Part shown: piece after piece, positions 7,894 to 14,241 of the stretch
How the letters are laid out: each line of letters begins with the position of its first letter
Position numbering within the stretch: the first letter of the stretch is position 1
Origin: Bacteroidales bacterium
Lineage (GTDB): Bacteria > Bacteroidota > Bacteroidia > Bacteroidales > UBA12077
DNA length: 14,562 bases
Direction: 5' to 3'
Assembly (NCBI GenBank): GCA_003446015.1
Contig: DMBU01000028.1
Coordinates: 1-14,562, forward strand
Notes under the pieces: model-generated
Seen by the model: only the letters and a program-made list of their open reading frames with translations
Told to the model about the DNA's origin: nothing
The model's database searches: none
Position numbers and translations under genes: made by a program

Positions 7894-9702
7894 ATGGGAA
7901 TGACATTAATCGAAAAAATTCTGGCAAACCATTCAAAACAAGATGTTGTTAAACCGGGAGATATATTAGATGTAACTATGGACGTTAGAGCTGCCAGGGA
8001 TTTTGGAGGTGCTAACGTTGTAAAGAATATAATCGATAATGGATTAACTGTACATGATCCATCACGTACGTTTTTCACGTTCGATTGTAACCCAACAGGA
8101 TCTGATCAGAAATATGCAGTAAATCAACAAATATGCAGAAACTTTGCACGTGAAAATGGAATTAAAATATATGATATTGATGCTGGTATTGGAACTCATT
8201 TATTGATCCATGAAGGAATGGCATATTCGGGTTCTACAGCTGTTACAACCGATTCTCATGCAAACATTTTGGGTGCAATTGGAGCCTTTGGTCAGGGAAT
8301 GGGTGATCAGGATATAGCTGTTGCCTGGGCAAAAGGTGCTGTTTGGTTTAAAGCTCCAGAATCAGTTAAAATTAATTTTATTGGGAAAAGACCTGCTAAT
8401 ATAAGTGCAAAAGATATTACCTTAAACTTATTAAAACGTTTTGGGGCAAATTCATTGTTAGGTTATTCAGTTGAGCTTTATGGAGATGATATCGATAAAC
8501 TAACTCTTGACGAAAGAATAACTATTTCTTCAATGGGTACCGAAATGGGAGCTATTATCTTATTATTTACTCCAAACGAAGAAATAATGAGATATAGTGA
8601 AGAACGTGCCGGGCGTAAATTAGAATTAGTAAAAGCTGACCCTGATGCTTCTTATGCTCAGGTATTTGAAGTTAACTTTGATGAATTTGAACCATTAGTT
8701 TCCCGTCCGGGTGAACCTCACGATACAGTATCTGTAAATTCGGTAAAACTTACCAAAATTGATTCTGCATTTATTGGAAGCTGTACAAATGGCCGCATTG
8801 AAGATATGCGTGCTGCCGCTGAAATTCTTAGAGGTCGTCAGGTTGCACCTGGTGTTGTGCTGAAAATTGTTCCTTCAACCGACGAAGTATGGATGCAATG
8901 CATGGATGAGGGTATTATGCAAATATTTAAAAACGCAGGGGCATTAGTTTCCAATGCTGGTTGTGCTGGTTGTGCTGCAGGTCAGGTTGGCCAAAATGGG
9001 GCAGGTGAAGTAACCATTAGTACTGGAAATAGAAACTTTCCGGGTAAACAGGGTAAAGGTGAGGTTTATTTAGCATCTCCTGCTGTGGTAGCCGCTTCAG
9101 CAGTGGCCGGATATATTACTACACCCGACGATATTCCTTTAGAACCAATGATATTCCAACCAAAATCTGATGCTACAAAAATTAGTGAGCAAAAAAATAT
9201 TAAAAAAGAAGTAGTACGCCCTAAAGTTCTTGAAGGAAGAGCTTGGTATATTCCAAAAGACAATATTGATACGGATATGATTTTCCATAATCGATATTTA
9301 GCAATTACCGATATTAAGGAGATGGGACAATATACTTTTGATAATTTAAAAGGATATGAAGATTTTGCAAAGCAAGCTAAACCCGGCGATATGGTAATTG
9401 TTAGCAAAAATTTTGGTAGTGGAAGCTCGCGTCAACAAGCCGTTGATTGTTTTACATCACTCGGTGTTCAGGCGGTTATTGCTGAAAGCTTCGGAGCTAT
9501 CTACGAACGAAATGCAATTAACGCAGCTTTCCCAATTCTTACTTATAAATCTTTAGATGGATTAGATCTGAATGATAAAGATGAAATTAAAGTTGATTTG
9601 GAATCAGGAATAATTACAAATAAACGAAATGGTAAAACTGTTCAGGCTAATCCTTTTTATGATGTTCAGATGGATATATACCAGAACGGGGGAATCTTTT
9701 AA
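7894..9702 (+). CDS. Aconitase-superfamily hydratase, fused LeuC-like and LeuD-like domains (first paralog)
   Basis: 602 residues. The catalytic part (about 1-420) has the three cluster cysteines C297 (GSCTNGR), C357 and C360 (NAGCAGCAAG). Their 60- and 3-residue spacing is as in E. coli LeuC, so a [4Fe-4S] cluster that dehydrates and rehydrates a hydroxy-acid is expected. TTDSHANILGAIG corresponds to the DSH substrate motif. A linker leads to a swivel domain (about 440-602) with NIDTDMIFHNRYL (457-469) and the substrate-binding loop GSGSSRQQA (508-516). One oddity: the canonical Asp-His near the N-terminus (DHN) reads FDCNP here. Relatives are loosely named homoaconitase or isopropylmalate dehydratase, but the true substrate is unknown. 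The start moves from a TTG at 7858, inside the promoter box, to the ATG at 7894 (MGMTLIEKI), where family proteins begin. A heptamer array and an S23-like gene follow, then a second paralog. Confidence 0.88.
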   Translation: MGMTLIEKILANHSKQDVVKPGDILDVTMDVRAARDFGGANVVKNIIDNGLTVHDPSRTFFTFDCNPTGSDQKYAVNQQICRNFARENGIKIYDIDAGIGTHLLIHEGMAYSGSTAVTTDSHANILGAIGAFGQGMGDQDIAVAWAKGAVWFKAPESVKINFIGKRPANISAKDITLNLLKRFGANSLLGYSVELYGDDIDKLTLDERITISSMGTEMGAIILLFTPNEEIMRYSEERAGRKLELVKADPDASYAQVFEVNFDEFEPLVSRPGEPHDTVSVNSVKLTKIDSAFIGSCTNGRIEDMRAAAEILRGRQVAPGVVLKIVPSTDEVWMQCMDEGIMQIFKNAGALVSNAGCAGCAAGQVGQNGAGEVTISTGNRNFPGKQGKGEVYLASPAVVAASAVAGYITTPDDIPLEPMIFQPKSDATKISEQKNIKKEVVRPKVLEGRAWYIPKDNIDTDMIFHNRYLAITDIKEMGQYTFDNLKGYEDFAKQAKPGDMVIVSKNFGSGSSRQQAVDCFTSLGVQAVIAESFGAIYERNAINAAFPILTYKSLDGLDLNDKDEIKVDLESGIITNKRNGKTVQANPFYDVQMDIYQNGGIF

Positions 9703-9704
9703 AT

Positions 9705-9741
9705 AATTAGAAGGCAGAATACAGAATTCAGAATACAGAAG
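9705..9741 (+). repeat. Left heptamer array of the S23-like cassette
   Basis: Beginning two bases after the aconitase stop codon, two A residues are followed by five exact 7-bp units (9707-9741) of the form NNAGAAN. The last 18 bases (9724-9741) equal 5125-5142. They form a 15-of-18 imperfect inverted repeat with 10098-10115 on the far side of the small gene. The array ends at the base before the ATG of that gene and so forms its entire immediate leader, with no other ribosome-binding site. Confidence 0.9.
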
Positions 9742-10104
9742 ATGATGAGTAGTTCTTTTAAGGATTTGTTAGTATGGCAAAAAGCTCATGAATTTGTTTT
9801 GGATGTTTATAGATTTACTAAAGATTTTCCAAAAGATGAGTTATTTGGCTTAACATCTCAATTTAGAAGAGCTGCAGTTTCTATTCCTGCAAATATTGCG
9901 GAAGGATATACGAGAAAAGGAGAAAAAGATAAATTAAGATTCTATAACATTGCTCAAGGATCTGTTGAAGAATGTAGGTATTATATCATTTTATCAAATG
10001 ATTTGGGATATATAAAGAATTCTGAGATTGATAAATTATTGGAAGAAATTAGTAAAATGTTAGTTTCTTACATGAGTAAAATTAATCAGAATTCTGACTA
10101 CTGA
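9742..10104 (+). CDS. Four-helix-bundle protein of the 23S rRNA intervening-sequence (S23/avd-like) family
   Basis: 120 residues. The family signature is plain: FKDLLVWQKAHEFVLDVY at the start, FPKDELFGLTSQFRRAAVSI in the middle, then PANIAEGYTRKGEKDKLRFY, the paired-helix segment AQGSVEECRYYIILSNDLGY, and a final amphipathic helix. The known structure is a barrel-like bundle that assembles as a pentamer. A basic nucleic-acid-binding role is proposed, and a related protein, Avd, works with retroelement reverse transcriptases; the function of stand-alone copies is unknown. The ATG at 9742 directly abuts the left repeat; a second ATG follows at 9745 and could equally be used. The last residues (NSDY) and the TGA stop are encoded by the right repeat array. 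It probably rides on the transcript of the aconitase gene upstream. No reverse transcriptase is nearby. Confidence 0.93.
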   Translation: MMSSSFKDLLVWQKAHEFVLDVYRFTKDFPKDELFGLTSQFRRAAVSIPANIAEGYTRKGEKDKLRFYNIAQGSVEECRYYIILSNDLGYIKNSEIDKLLEEISKMLVSYMSKINQNSDY

Positions 10105-10129
10105 TTTCTGAATTCTTATCAATTAGAAG
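10086..10129 (-). repeat. Right heptamer array of the S23-like cassette (inverted)
   Basis: Bases 10091-10118 divide into four 7-bp units of the form NTNCTNA, which is the complement of the units in the left array. The array starts within a 12-bp palindrome, TCAGAATTCTGA (10086-10097). The S23-like stop codon (10102-10104) closes its second unit. After a short spacer, the forward 9-mer AATTAGAAG reappears at 10121-10129. Base 10115 is the end of the 18-base match (15 identical) to the complement of 9724-9741. Confidence 0.85.
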
Positions 10130-10173
10130 CAAAGAACTCTATAAAAAAGATAAAATAAATAAAAAGTAAACAT

Positions 10174-11955
10174 ATGAATCCAAAAACTTTTGTAGAAAAA
10201 ATATTTAATGCTGAATGTGGGAGTATCGTATTTAGCAAACCCGATATCGTTTTAACTCACGATAATACAGCAAGTATCAAAAAAACATTTGAAAAAATGG
10301 GTGGCGATAAGGTATTTGATCCTAATCAGTTATTAATTGTGTTGGATCATAATGCCCCTCCAACAGATGCTAAATTAGCAACAGATTATCAGGCAGTACG
10401 CGACATCGTAAAATATCAGGGAATTGACAAGTTTTATGATGCAGGTAAAGGAATTTGTCACCAAATTATGTCATACCATGCAATGCCTGGAATGGTTATT
10501 GTCGGTAGTGATAGTCATACGTGTACAGCTGGTGCTTTTAACTCAATGGCTGCCGGAATTGATAGAACAGAAGCTGCAGGTATTTGGAAAAAGGGTGAAA
10601 CATGGTTTCGAGTACCTGAATCAATTAAAATTACGTTGAAAGGAAAATTAAACGAAGGTGTTTATGCAAAAGATCTTTCGCTATGGATTATTGGAATGAT
10701 TGGTTCCGATGGAGCCGATTATATGTCAATAGAGTACCATGGCGAAGGCGTGAAAACGTTGAATATTTCAGATCGTATGACCATTGCTAATTTAGCATCA
10801 GAGATGGGAGCAAAGAATGCAGTTTTTCGTGCTGATGAAGTTTTAGCTAAATTCTATGGTAAGGATAAGATTGAAGGTGTTTGGGCTGATGAAGGAGCAA
10901 AGTATCTAAAAGAAATTGAAATTAATTTAAGTGATATTTTTCCTTTGGTTGCAGCACCACATCATGTTGATAATGTAAAAGCAATCTCAGAAGTTCAAGG
11001 TACTAAATTAAATCAAGGTGTTATAGGTACTTGTACAAATGGTCGTTTAGAAGATATGCGTATAGCAGCAGAAATTCTGGATGGACAGAAAGTTGCCGAT
11101 GGATTTCAGTTATTAGTAATTCCTGCTTCGCAAAAAATATATTTACAGATGATTGAAGAAGGAATCATTACAAAAATGATTCATGCAGGAGCTACAGTTT
11201 TAAGTGCGTCGTGTGGTCCATGTTTAGGAACCGGACAAGGTATTCCGGCAAATGGATTTACAGTAATTTCTACTGCAAACAGGAACTTTAAGGGTCGTAT
11301 GGGAAATAAAGAGGCTTCTATATATTTAGCTTCTCCTGCAACTGTTGCTTTTTCTGCTATTGCGGGTGAAATTACCGATCCACGTGGCAAAAAATACAAC
11401 GATAAATTTCCTTATCAGAAGGCAGCAGGTTCAACAGTTGATATTAAACCTGGAGATAATAGAAAATTGGGTAATGTGTGGAATTATACCGATGCTGATA
11501 ATATTAATACGGATCAAATGTTTGCAGGAAATTTAACTTATAATGTATTGAGTTCAGATGCGCCTGCAATTATGCCACATTTATTTGCCGGATTTGATGA
11601 GAATTTCCCTAAGACTGTAGCTGCTGGTGATATTATTATTGCAGGTGAAAACTTCGGTTGTGGAAGCTCACGGGAGCATCCTGCTGTTGGTTTGGCACAT
11701 GCTGAAATTAAAGCAGTAATTGTTAAATCATCTAATCGAATCTTTTATCGTTCGTGCATTAATCAGGGTTTAGCCCTAATCGTTAATCCTGAAATTGTAA
11801 ACGCATACAACGCCGGTGATCAAGTTGAGATCATGTTCAATAAAGGAATCGTGAAGATTGGTGATAAAGAAATTAAATTTGCACCACTACCTGACAAGTT
11901 GATGGAGATAATCGAGAAAAAAGGATTGGTGAATGCAATGAAATCAGAAGCTTAG
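10174..11955 (+). CDS. Aconitase-superfamily hydratase, fused LeuC-like and LeuD-like domains (second paralog)
   Basis: 593 residues. The catalytic part carries the canonical residues: VLDHNAPPTDAK (the Asp-His pair missing in the first paralog), GKGICHQ, GSDSHTCTAGAF, and cluster cysteines C287 (GTCTNGR), C347 and C350 (SCGPCLGTGQG), again 60 and 3 apart. The swivel domain (about 430-593) has DNINTDQMFAGNL (442-454) and FGCGSSREHP (494-503), the substrate-carboxylate loop. The expected reaction is reversible dehydration/hydration of a hydroxy-di- or tricarboxylate by a [4Fe-4S] cluster in the cytoplasm. Aconitate, isopropylmalate, homoaconitate or methylated malates are all possible. At about 600 residues it is much shorter than the usual TCA aconitases (about 750-900), so I give no symbol. 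The ATG at 10174 lies 69 bases after the S23-like stop, with no clear promoter in between, so co-transcription with the first paralog is likely. A strong terminator follows. Confidence 0.9.
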   Translation: MNPKTFVEKIFNAECGSIVFSKPDIVLTHDNTASIKKTFEKMGGDKVFDPNQLLIVLDHNAPPTDAKLATDYQAVRDIVKYQGIDKFYDAGKGICHQIMSYHAMPGMVIVGSDSHTCTAGAFNSMAAGIDRTEAAGIWKKGETWFRVPESIKITLKGKLNEGVYAKDLSLWIIGMIGSDGADYMSIEYHGEGVKTLNISDRMTIANLASEMGAKNAVFRADEVLAKFYGKDKIEGVWADEGAKYLKEIEINLSDIFPLVAAPHHVDNVKAISEVQGTKLNQGVIGTCTNGRLEDMRIAAEILDGQKVADGFQLLVIPASQKIYLQMIEEGIITKMIHAGATVLSASCGPCLGTGQGIPANGFTVISTANRNFKGRMGNKEASIYLASPATVAFSAIAGEITDPRGKKYNDKFPYQKAAGSTVDIKPGDNRKLGNVWNYTDADNINTDQMFAGNLTYNVLSSDAPAIMPHLFAGFDENFPKTVAAGDIIIAGENFGCGSSREHPAVGLAHAEIKAVIVKSSNRIFYRSCINQGLALIVNPEIVNAYNAGDQVEIMFNKGIVKIGDKEIKFAPLPDKLMEIIEKKGLVNAMKSEA

Positions 11956-11974
11956 TCGAGTTAGTTTAACTCGA
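11956..11974 (+). other. Perfect short hairpin after the second aconitase-like gene
   Basis: TCGAGTTA and TAACTCGA form an 8-bp stem with a GTT loop, beginning one base after the stop codon. Only a T and six A follow, so it is not a terminator on the plus strand. It may protect the 3' end or help the larger hairpin immediately downstream. Confidence 0.5.
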
Positions 11975-11975
11975 T

Positions 11976-12014
11976 AAAAAAGTCACTTTAGACCTGTTGA
12001 AAAGTGGCTTTTTT
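11976..12014 (+). terminator. Rho-independent terminator of the aconitase/S23 block
   Basis: A 14-bp stem pairs 11976-11989 with 12001-12014, including one G-T wobble and an 11-base loop. Its right arm ends in six T. The A-rich left arm would make it work in both directions. It isolates the block from the tRNA gene that follows. Confidence 0.85.
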
Positions 12015-12075
12015 CATTCTTACAAATAAAAATATAAATAATAGCGATTATTTTTTCTGGTTAAAGATATTTTTA

Positions 12076-12083
12076 TACTTTTG
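12076..12083 (+). promoter_or_regulatory. Bacteroidota -7 promoter element of tRNA-Arg
   Basis: TACTTTTG matches TAnnTTTG exactly and lies 18 bases before the first base of the tRNA. The -33 region (about 12050-12056) is T-rich without an exact TTTG. Confidence 0.6.
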
Positions 12084-12101
12084 CAACGCTGAAAAGCTAC
12101 T

Positions 12102-12175
12102 GGTCTAGTAGCTCAGTTGGATAGAGCAACAGCCTTCTAAGCTGTGGGTCACAGGTTCGAATCCTGTCTAGATCA
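12102..12175 (+). tRNA. tRNA-Arg, anticodon TCT
   Basis: 74 bases fold into a complete cloverleaf. The acceptor stem GGTCTAG (12102-12108) pairs with CTAGATC (12168-12174). The D-stem is GCTC/GAGC with a GG-containing loop. The anticodon stem ACAGC/GCTGT holds the loop CTTCTAA, with anticodon TCT at 12136-12138. The T-arm is ACAGG-TTCGAAT-CCTGT, and the discriminator base is A at 12175. The 3' CCA is not encoded and must be added after transcription. It decodes AGA and probably AGG arginine codons. It is a single-gene unit with its own promoter and terminator. Confidence 0.97.
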
Positions 12176-12178
12176 CAC

Positions 12179-12214
12179 AAAATAGTCATTGTAAATACAT
12201 TGACTATTTTTTTT
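12179..12214 (+). terminator. Terminator of tRNA-Arg
   Basis: AAAATAGTCA (12179-12188) pairs perfectly with TGACTATTTT (12201-12210). A further TGT/ACA pairing continues inside after a T-T mismatch. Four more T follow (eight in a row in all). A TTG within its right arm (12200) opens the frame of the downstream lipoprotein but is not its start. Confidence 0.85.
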
Positions 12215-12247
12215 AACTCTTTATTTATTAACCTTATTTTAAAATTT

Positions 12248-13258
12248 ATGAAACACTTTTTTTTCTTATTATTCACAATAACGTTTTTAACTATATTATT
12301 AATAAGTTGTGATGAAGATTCTCCTAATCAAAAACCAATTGCTGCTTTTAGTATAAATGACAGTTCTGCATTTATTGGAGATACAATGACTTTTGTAAAT
12401 CTATCAGAAAACGCTGCAAGTTATATGTGGTCATTTGGCGACGGTGTAATTTCAACTGAAGAAAATCCTTTTCACATATACTCAACTAAAGGGATTTTTT
12501 CCATTGAATTAATGGCCATTAATGAGGAAGGAGTCGATACCTCATCAATATCTATTTTAATTGAGAAAAAGATAATTGATAAAGAAACAATAATTGGTAA
12601 ATGGAATGTTGAAAGTCAAAACAAAGTTCAATATGTATCTTTTGAATTCAACGATTACGGAAATTTTATTATTGAATTACAGAACACTAATTTTTCTTTT
12701 GGTTTTTACGAAATCCTTGGCGAAAATACAATAGAATTAATTGATCTGGGAATCATTAATTTTACAGAAATTAATGAAACTGATATTAGTTTCAAATTAA
12801 CACCTTATTCTAATCAAGCCAATGTAATTACAATTGGGGCAACAAAAATTGCGGTTACAAATAACAGTGCAAAATCAAAGTTGTTATGTAGGTTATGGGA
12901 ATTAGCAAGCATGGATGGTAATGCAGTTGAATCATATGGAATTGAAACTGTCGTTGGATTTTCAAATTCAGGAACCTACTTTGTATATTATAGCGAAGAT
13001 GATAATTCTGAAGAAATTGGGAAGGCTTTTTGGACATGGAAGGATGCAAGTGAAGAATATATGTGTTACTCTTGGGAGGAAACCCCAATTTGTGATGGAG
13101 AAAATGTGGTAAGTATTGATGTTAGCGAAACAGAATTGATAACTAAAGAGAACGAATCCATAAGTAAATTTAGACCATTGTCATCTGTCTATTCAAAAAA
13201 TACAAACCATGTCCCACTTAAACAAAACAAGGTTTTTAATAACATCCTAGGCAAATAA
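12248..13258 (+). CDS. PKD-domain lipoprotein with C-terminal lipocalin-like repeats
   Basis: 336 residues. A lipoprotein signal (MKHFFFLLFTITFLTILLISC) ends in the lipobox LISC with the lipidated cysteine at 21, followed by acidic DED. In Bacteroidota, acidic residues just after the cysteine favour export to the cell surface, so a surface lipoprotein is likely. Residues about 28-105 are a PKD (polycystic-kidney-disease) beta-sandwich with the hallmark YMWSFGDG at 59-66. Two beta-rich segments follow, each opening with a tryptophan motif (IIGKWNVES near 116-124 and LCRLWELASMDG near 229-240). They resemble the lipocalin-like domains common in this phylum. No enzyme signature is seen; a binding or adhesion role is a guess. 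The open frame reaches a TTG at 12200 inside the tRNA terminator; the ATG at 12248 starts the signal peptide exactly and is used here. Confidence 0.85.
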   Translation: MKHFFFLLFTITFLTILLISCDEDSPNQKPIAAFSINDSSAFIGDTMTFVNLSENAASYMWSFGDGVISTEENPFHIYSTKGIFSIELMAINEEGVDTSSISILIEKKIIDKETIIGKWNVESQNKVQYVSFEFNDYGNFIIELQNTNFSFGFYEILGENTIELIDLGIINFTEINETDISFKLTPYSNQANVITIGATKIAVTNNSAKSKLLCRLWELASMDGNAVESYGIETVVGFSNSGTYFVYYSEDDNSEEIGKAFWTWKDASEEYMCYSWEETPICDGENVVSIDVSETELITKENESISKFRPLSSVYSKNTNHVPLKQNKVFNNILGK

Positions 13259-13400
13259 TAAGAATCTTTAAATTTGGGTTACTGAATAAAGTTCTTTAAT
13301 TAAGAGAGTTTTATTTAAGTAAAAAATCATAACTTCTCAAATTGGATATTGGCTGAAATTTTAATACCTTGTAAAGGTAATCCATCTAAATTAAAAGGCT

Positions 13401-14093
13401 ATGTCAAACGTTTTACTTAAATACCTTGAAGAGCGATATAAATACCGGGTTCCAAAAAAAGAATTAAAATCACTTGGACCTGTTATTACCATATCACGAG
13501 ATTTTGGGTGCCCGGCAAATTTATGTGCTGCTGATTTGGCAGAACTAATAACTAAAACTGAAGGAAAAGGACAAGAACCCTGGAAAGTAATTAACAAGGA
13601 AATTCTTAACCAGGCAGCAATGGATTTAGGTTTAAGTCCTGAAAAAATTGAGTTTGTTTTCAAATTTGAAAAGCGCAGTGCAGTGGACGAGATTTTAGAA
13701 TCTATTTCGAGCAAATATTATAAAAGTGAGCGAAAAATTAAGACTACTATTGGTGAGGTAATTCGTTCAATAGGTGAAAATGGTCGTGTAATTATTGTTG
13801 GCAGAGGAGGCTCAGCACTTCTTAAAGATATTCCAAATTCGTTACATGTACGATTAATAGCTCCTTTTGAGTTTCGGGTGAGGGGTGTAAGTAAAAGGCA
13901 TCAGATTTCCTATAACGAGGCTAAAAAGCTTACCGAAGAAATGGATAATAAAAGAGCTCAATTAAAATATGATTTTGCGGGCCGACCTTTAGATGATAAT
14001 GACTATGATTTGATACTTAATTGTGAAAGATTTAACCCTGAAAATATTGTGGAATTAATGGCAAAAGCTGCTGAGATTCGAGGTTTGTTTTAA
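13401..14093 (+). CDS. Cytidylate-kinase-like family protein with an altered P-loop
   Basis: 230 residues. PVITISRDFGCPANLCAADL (residues 27-46) aligns with the first strand and nucleotide loop of the cytidylate-kinase-like family, whose usual form is ISREFGSGGRxIA. VIIVGRGGSALLKDIPNSLH (130-149), the basic segment FRVRGVSKRHQI and YDLILNCERF also match the family. A true member would transfer phosphate from ATP to a nucleotide or similar acceptor. Here the glycine-rich GSGG is replaced by GCPAN and the expected Lys/Ser-Thr of a Walker A loop is absent, so ATP binding may be lost or changed. That makes a regulatory or structural role possible. The ATG at 13401 fits the family start. It is a single gene with a strong terminator behind it and 142 bases of apparently featureless leader before it. 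Confidence 0.83.
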   Translation: MSNVLLKYLEERYKYRVPKKELKSLGPVITISRDFGCPANLCAADLAELITKTEGKGQEPWKVINKEILNQAAMDLGLSPEKIEFVFKFEKRSAVDEILESISSKYYKSERKIKTTIGEVIRSIGENGRVIIVGRGGSALLKDIPNSLHVRLIAPFEFRVRGVSKRHQISYNEAKKLTEEMDNKRAQLKYDFAGRPLDDNDYDLILNCERFNPENIVELMAKAAEIRGLF

Positions 14094-14116
14094 GTATTTT
14101 TGAACTAAATAAAATA

Positions 14117-14140
14117 AAAGTCCGGCTTAAACCGGACTTT
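14117..14140 (+). terminator. Terminator of the cytidylate-kinase-like gene
   Basis: AAAGTCCGG (14117-14125) pairs perfectly with CCGGACTTT (14132-14140) around a 6-base loop. The sequence continues CTTTAT. It lies 24 bases after the stop codon. Confidence 0.85.
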
Positions 14141-14209
14141 CTTTATCTATGCAAGTTTGAGGCAAATAAACCAGAGTGAGTTAATGGAATTGCATAGAGT
14201 TTTTAGTAA

Positions 14210-14233
14210 GAAGAAAGCCCGGAGGCTTTCTTC
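14210..14233 (-). terminator. Terminator of the T9SS cargo gene
   Basis: A perfect 10-bp stem pairs 14210-14219 with 14224-14233 around the tetraloop CGGA, just beyond the stop of the leftward gene. Read leftwards, its outgoing arm is T- and C-rich (CTTTCTTC), but the U-tract behind it is poor. It may serve both converging genes. Confidence 0.65.
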
Positions 14234-14241
14234 AAATACAA

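Larger units (their letters stand above)
9705..10129 (+). mobile_element. Candidate small element: S23-like gene between opposed heptamer arrays
   Basis: The unit is about 425 bp: the 9-mer AATTAGAAG (9705-9713), a forward heptamer array, a 120-residue gene, an inverted heptamer array, and AATTAGAAG again (10121-10129). It separates two paralogous genes on the same strand. Members of this protein family were first seen encoded by intervening sequences inserted in 23S rRNA genes, but no rRNA is present here. Mobility is inferred from the boundaries and from the gene-less copy at 5113; no transposase or integrase is encoded. The 9-mer could be a target duplication or simply the first repeat unit. 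Confidence 0.35.

Noticed and set aside
9742..10104. Intervening sequence within a 23S rRNA gene
   Set aside because: The protein family fits, but no rRNA sequence flanks it; both sides are protein genes.
11944..11955. Further heptamer (TCAGAAG) at the end of the second aconitase-like gene
   Set aside because: It is a single unit within codons for a normal C-terminus, with no neighbouring units in phase; chance is enough.
7894..11955. Lysine-pathway homoaconitase operon
   Set aside because: No homocitrate synthase or other aminoadipate-pathway gene is present, and family names for fused LeuCD proteins are not reliable.
12102..12175. tRNA used as an integration site
   Set aside because: There is no integrase and no repeated tRNA 3' end elsewhere in the window; the downstream hairpin is its terminator.
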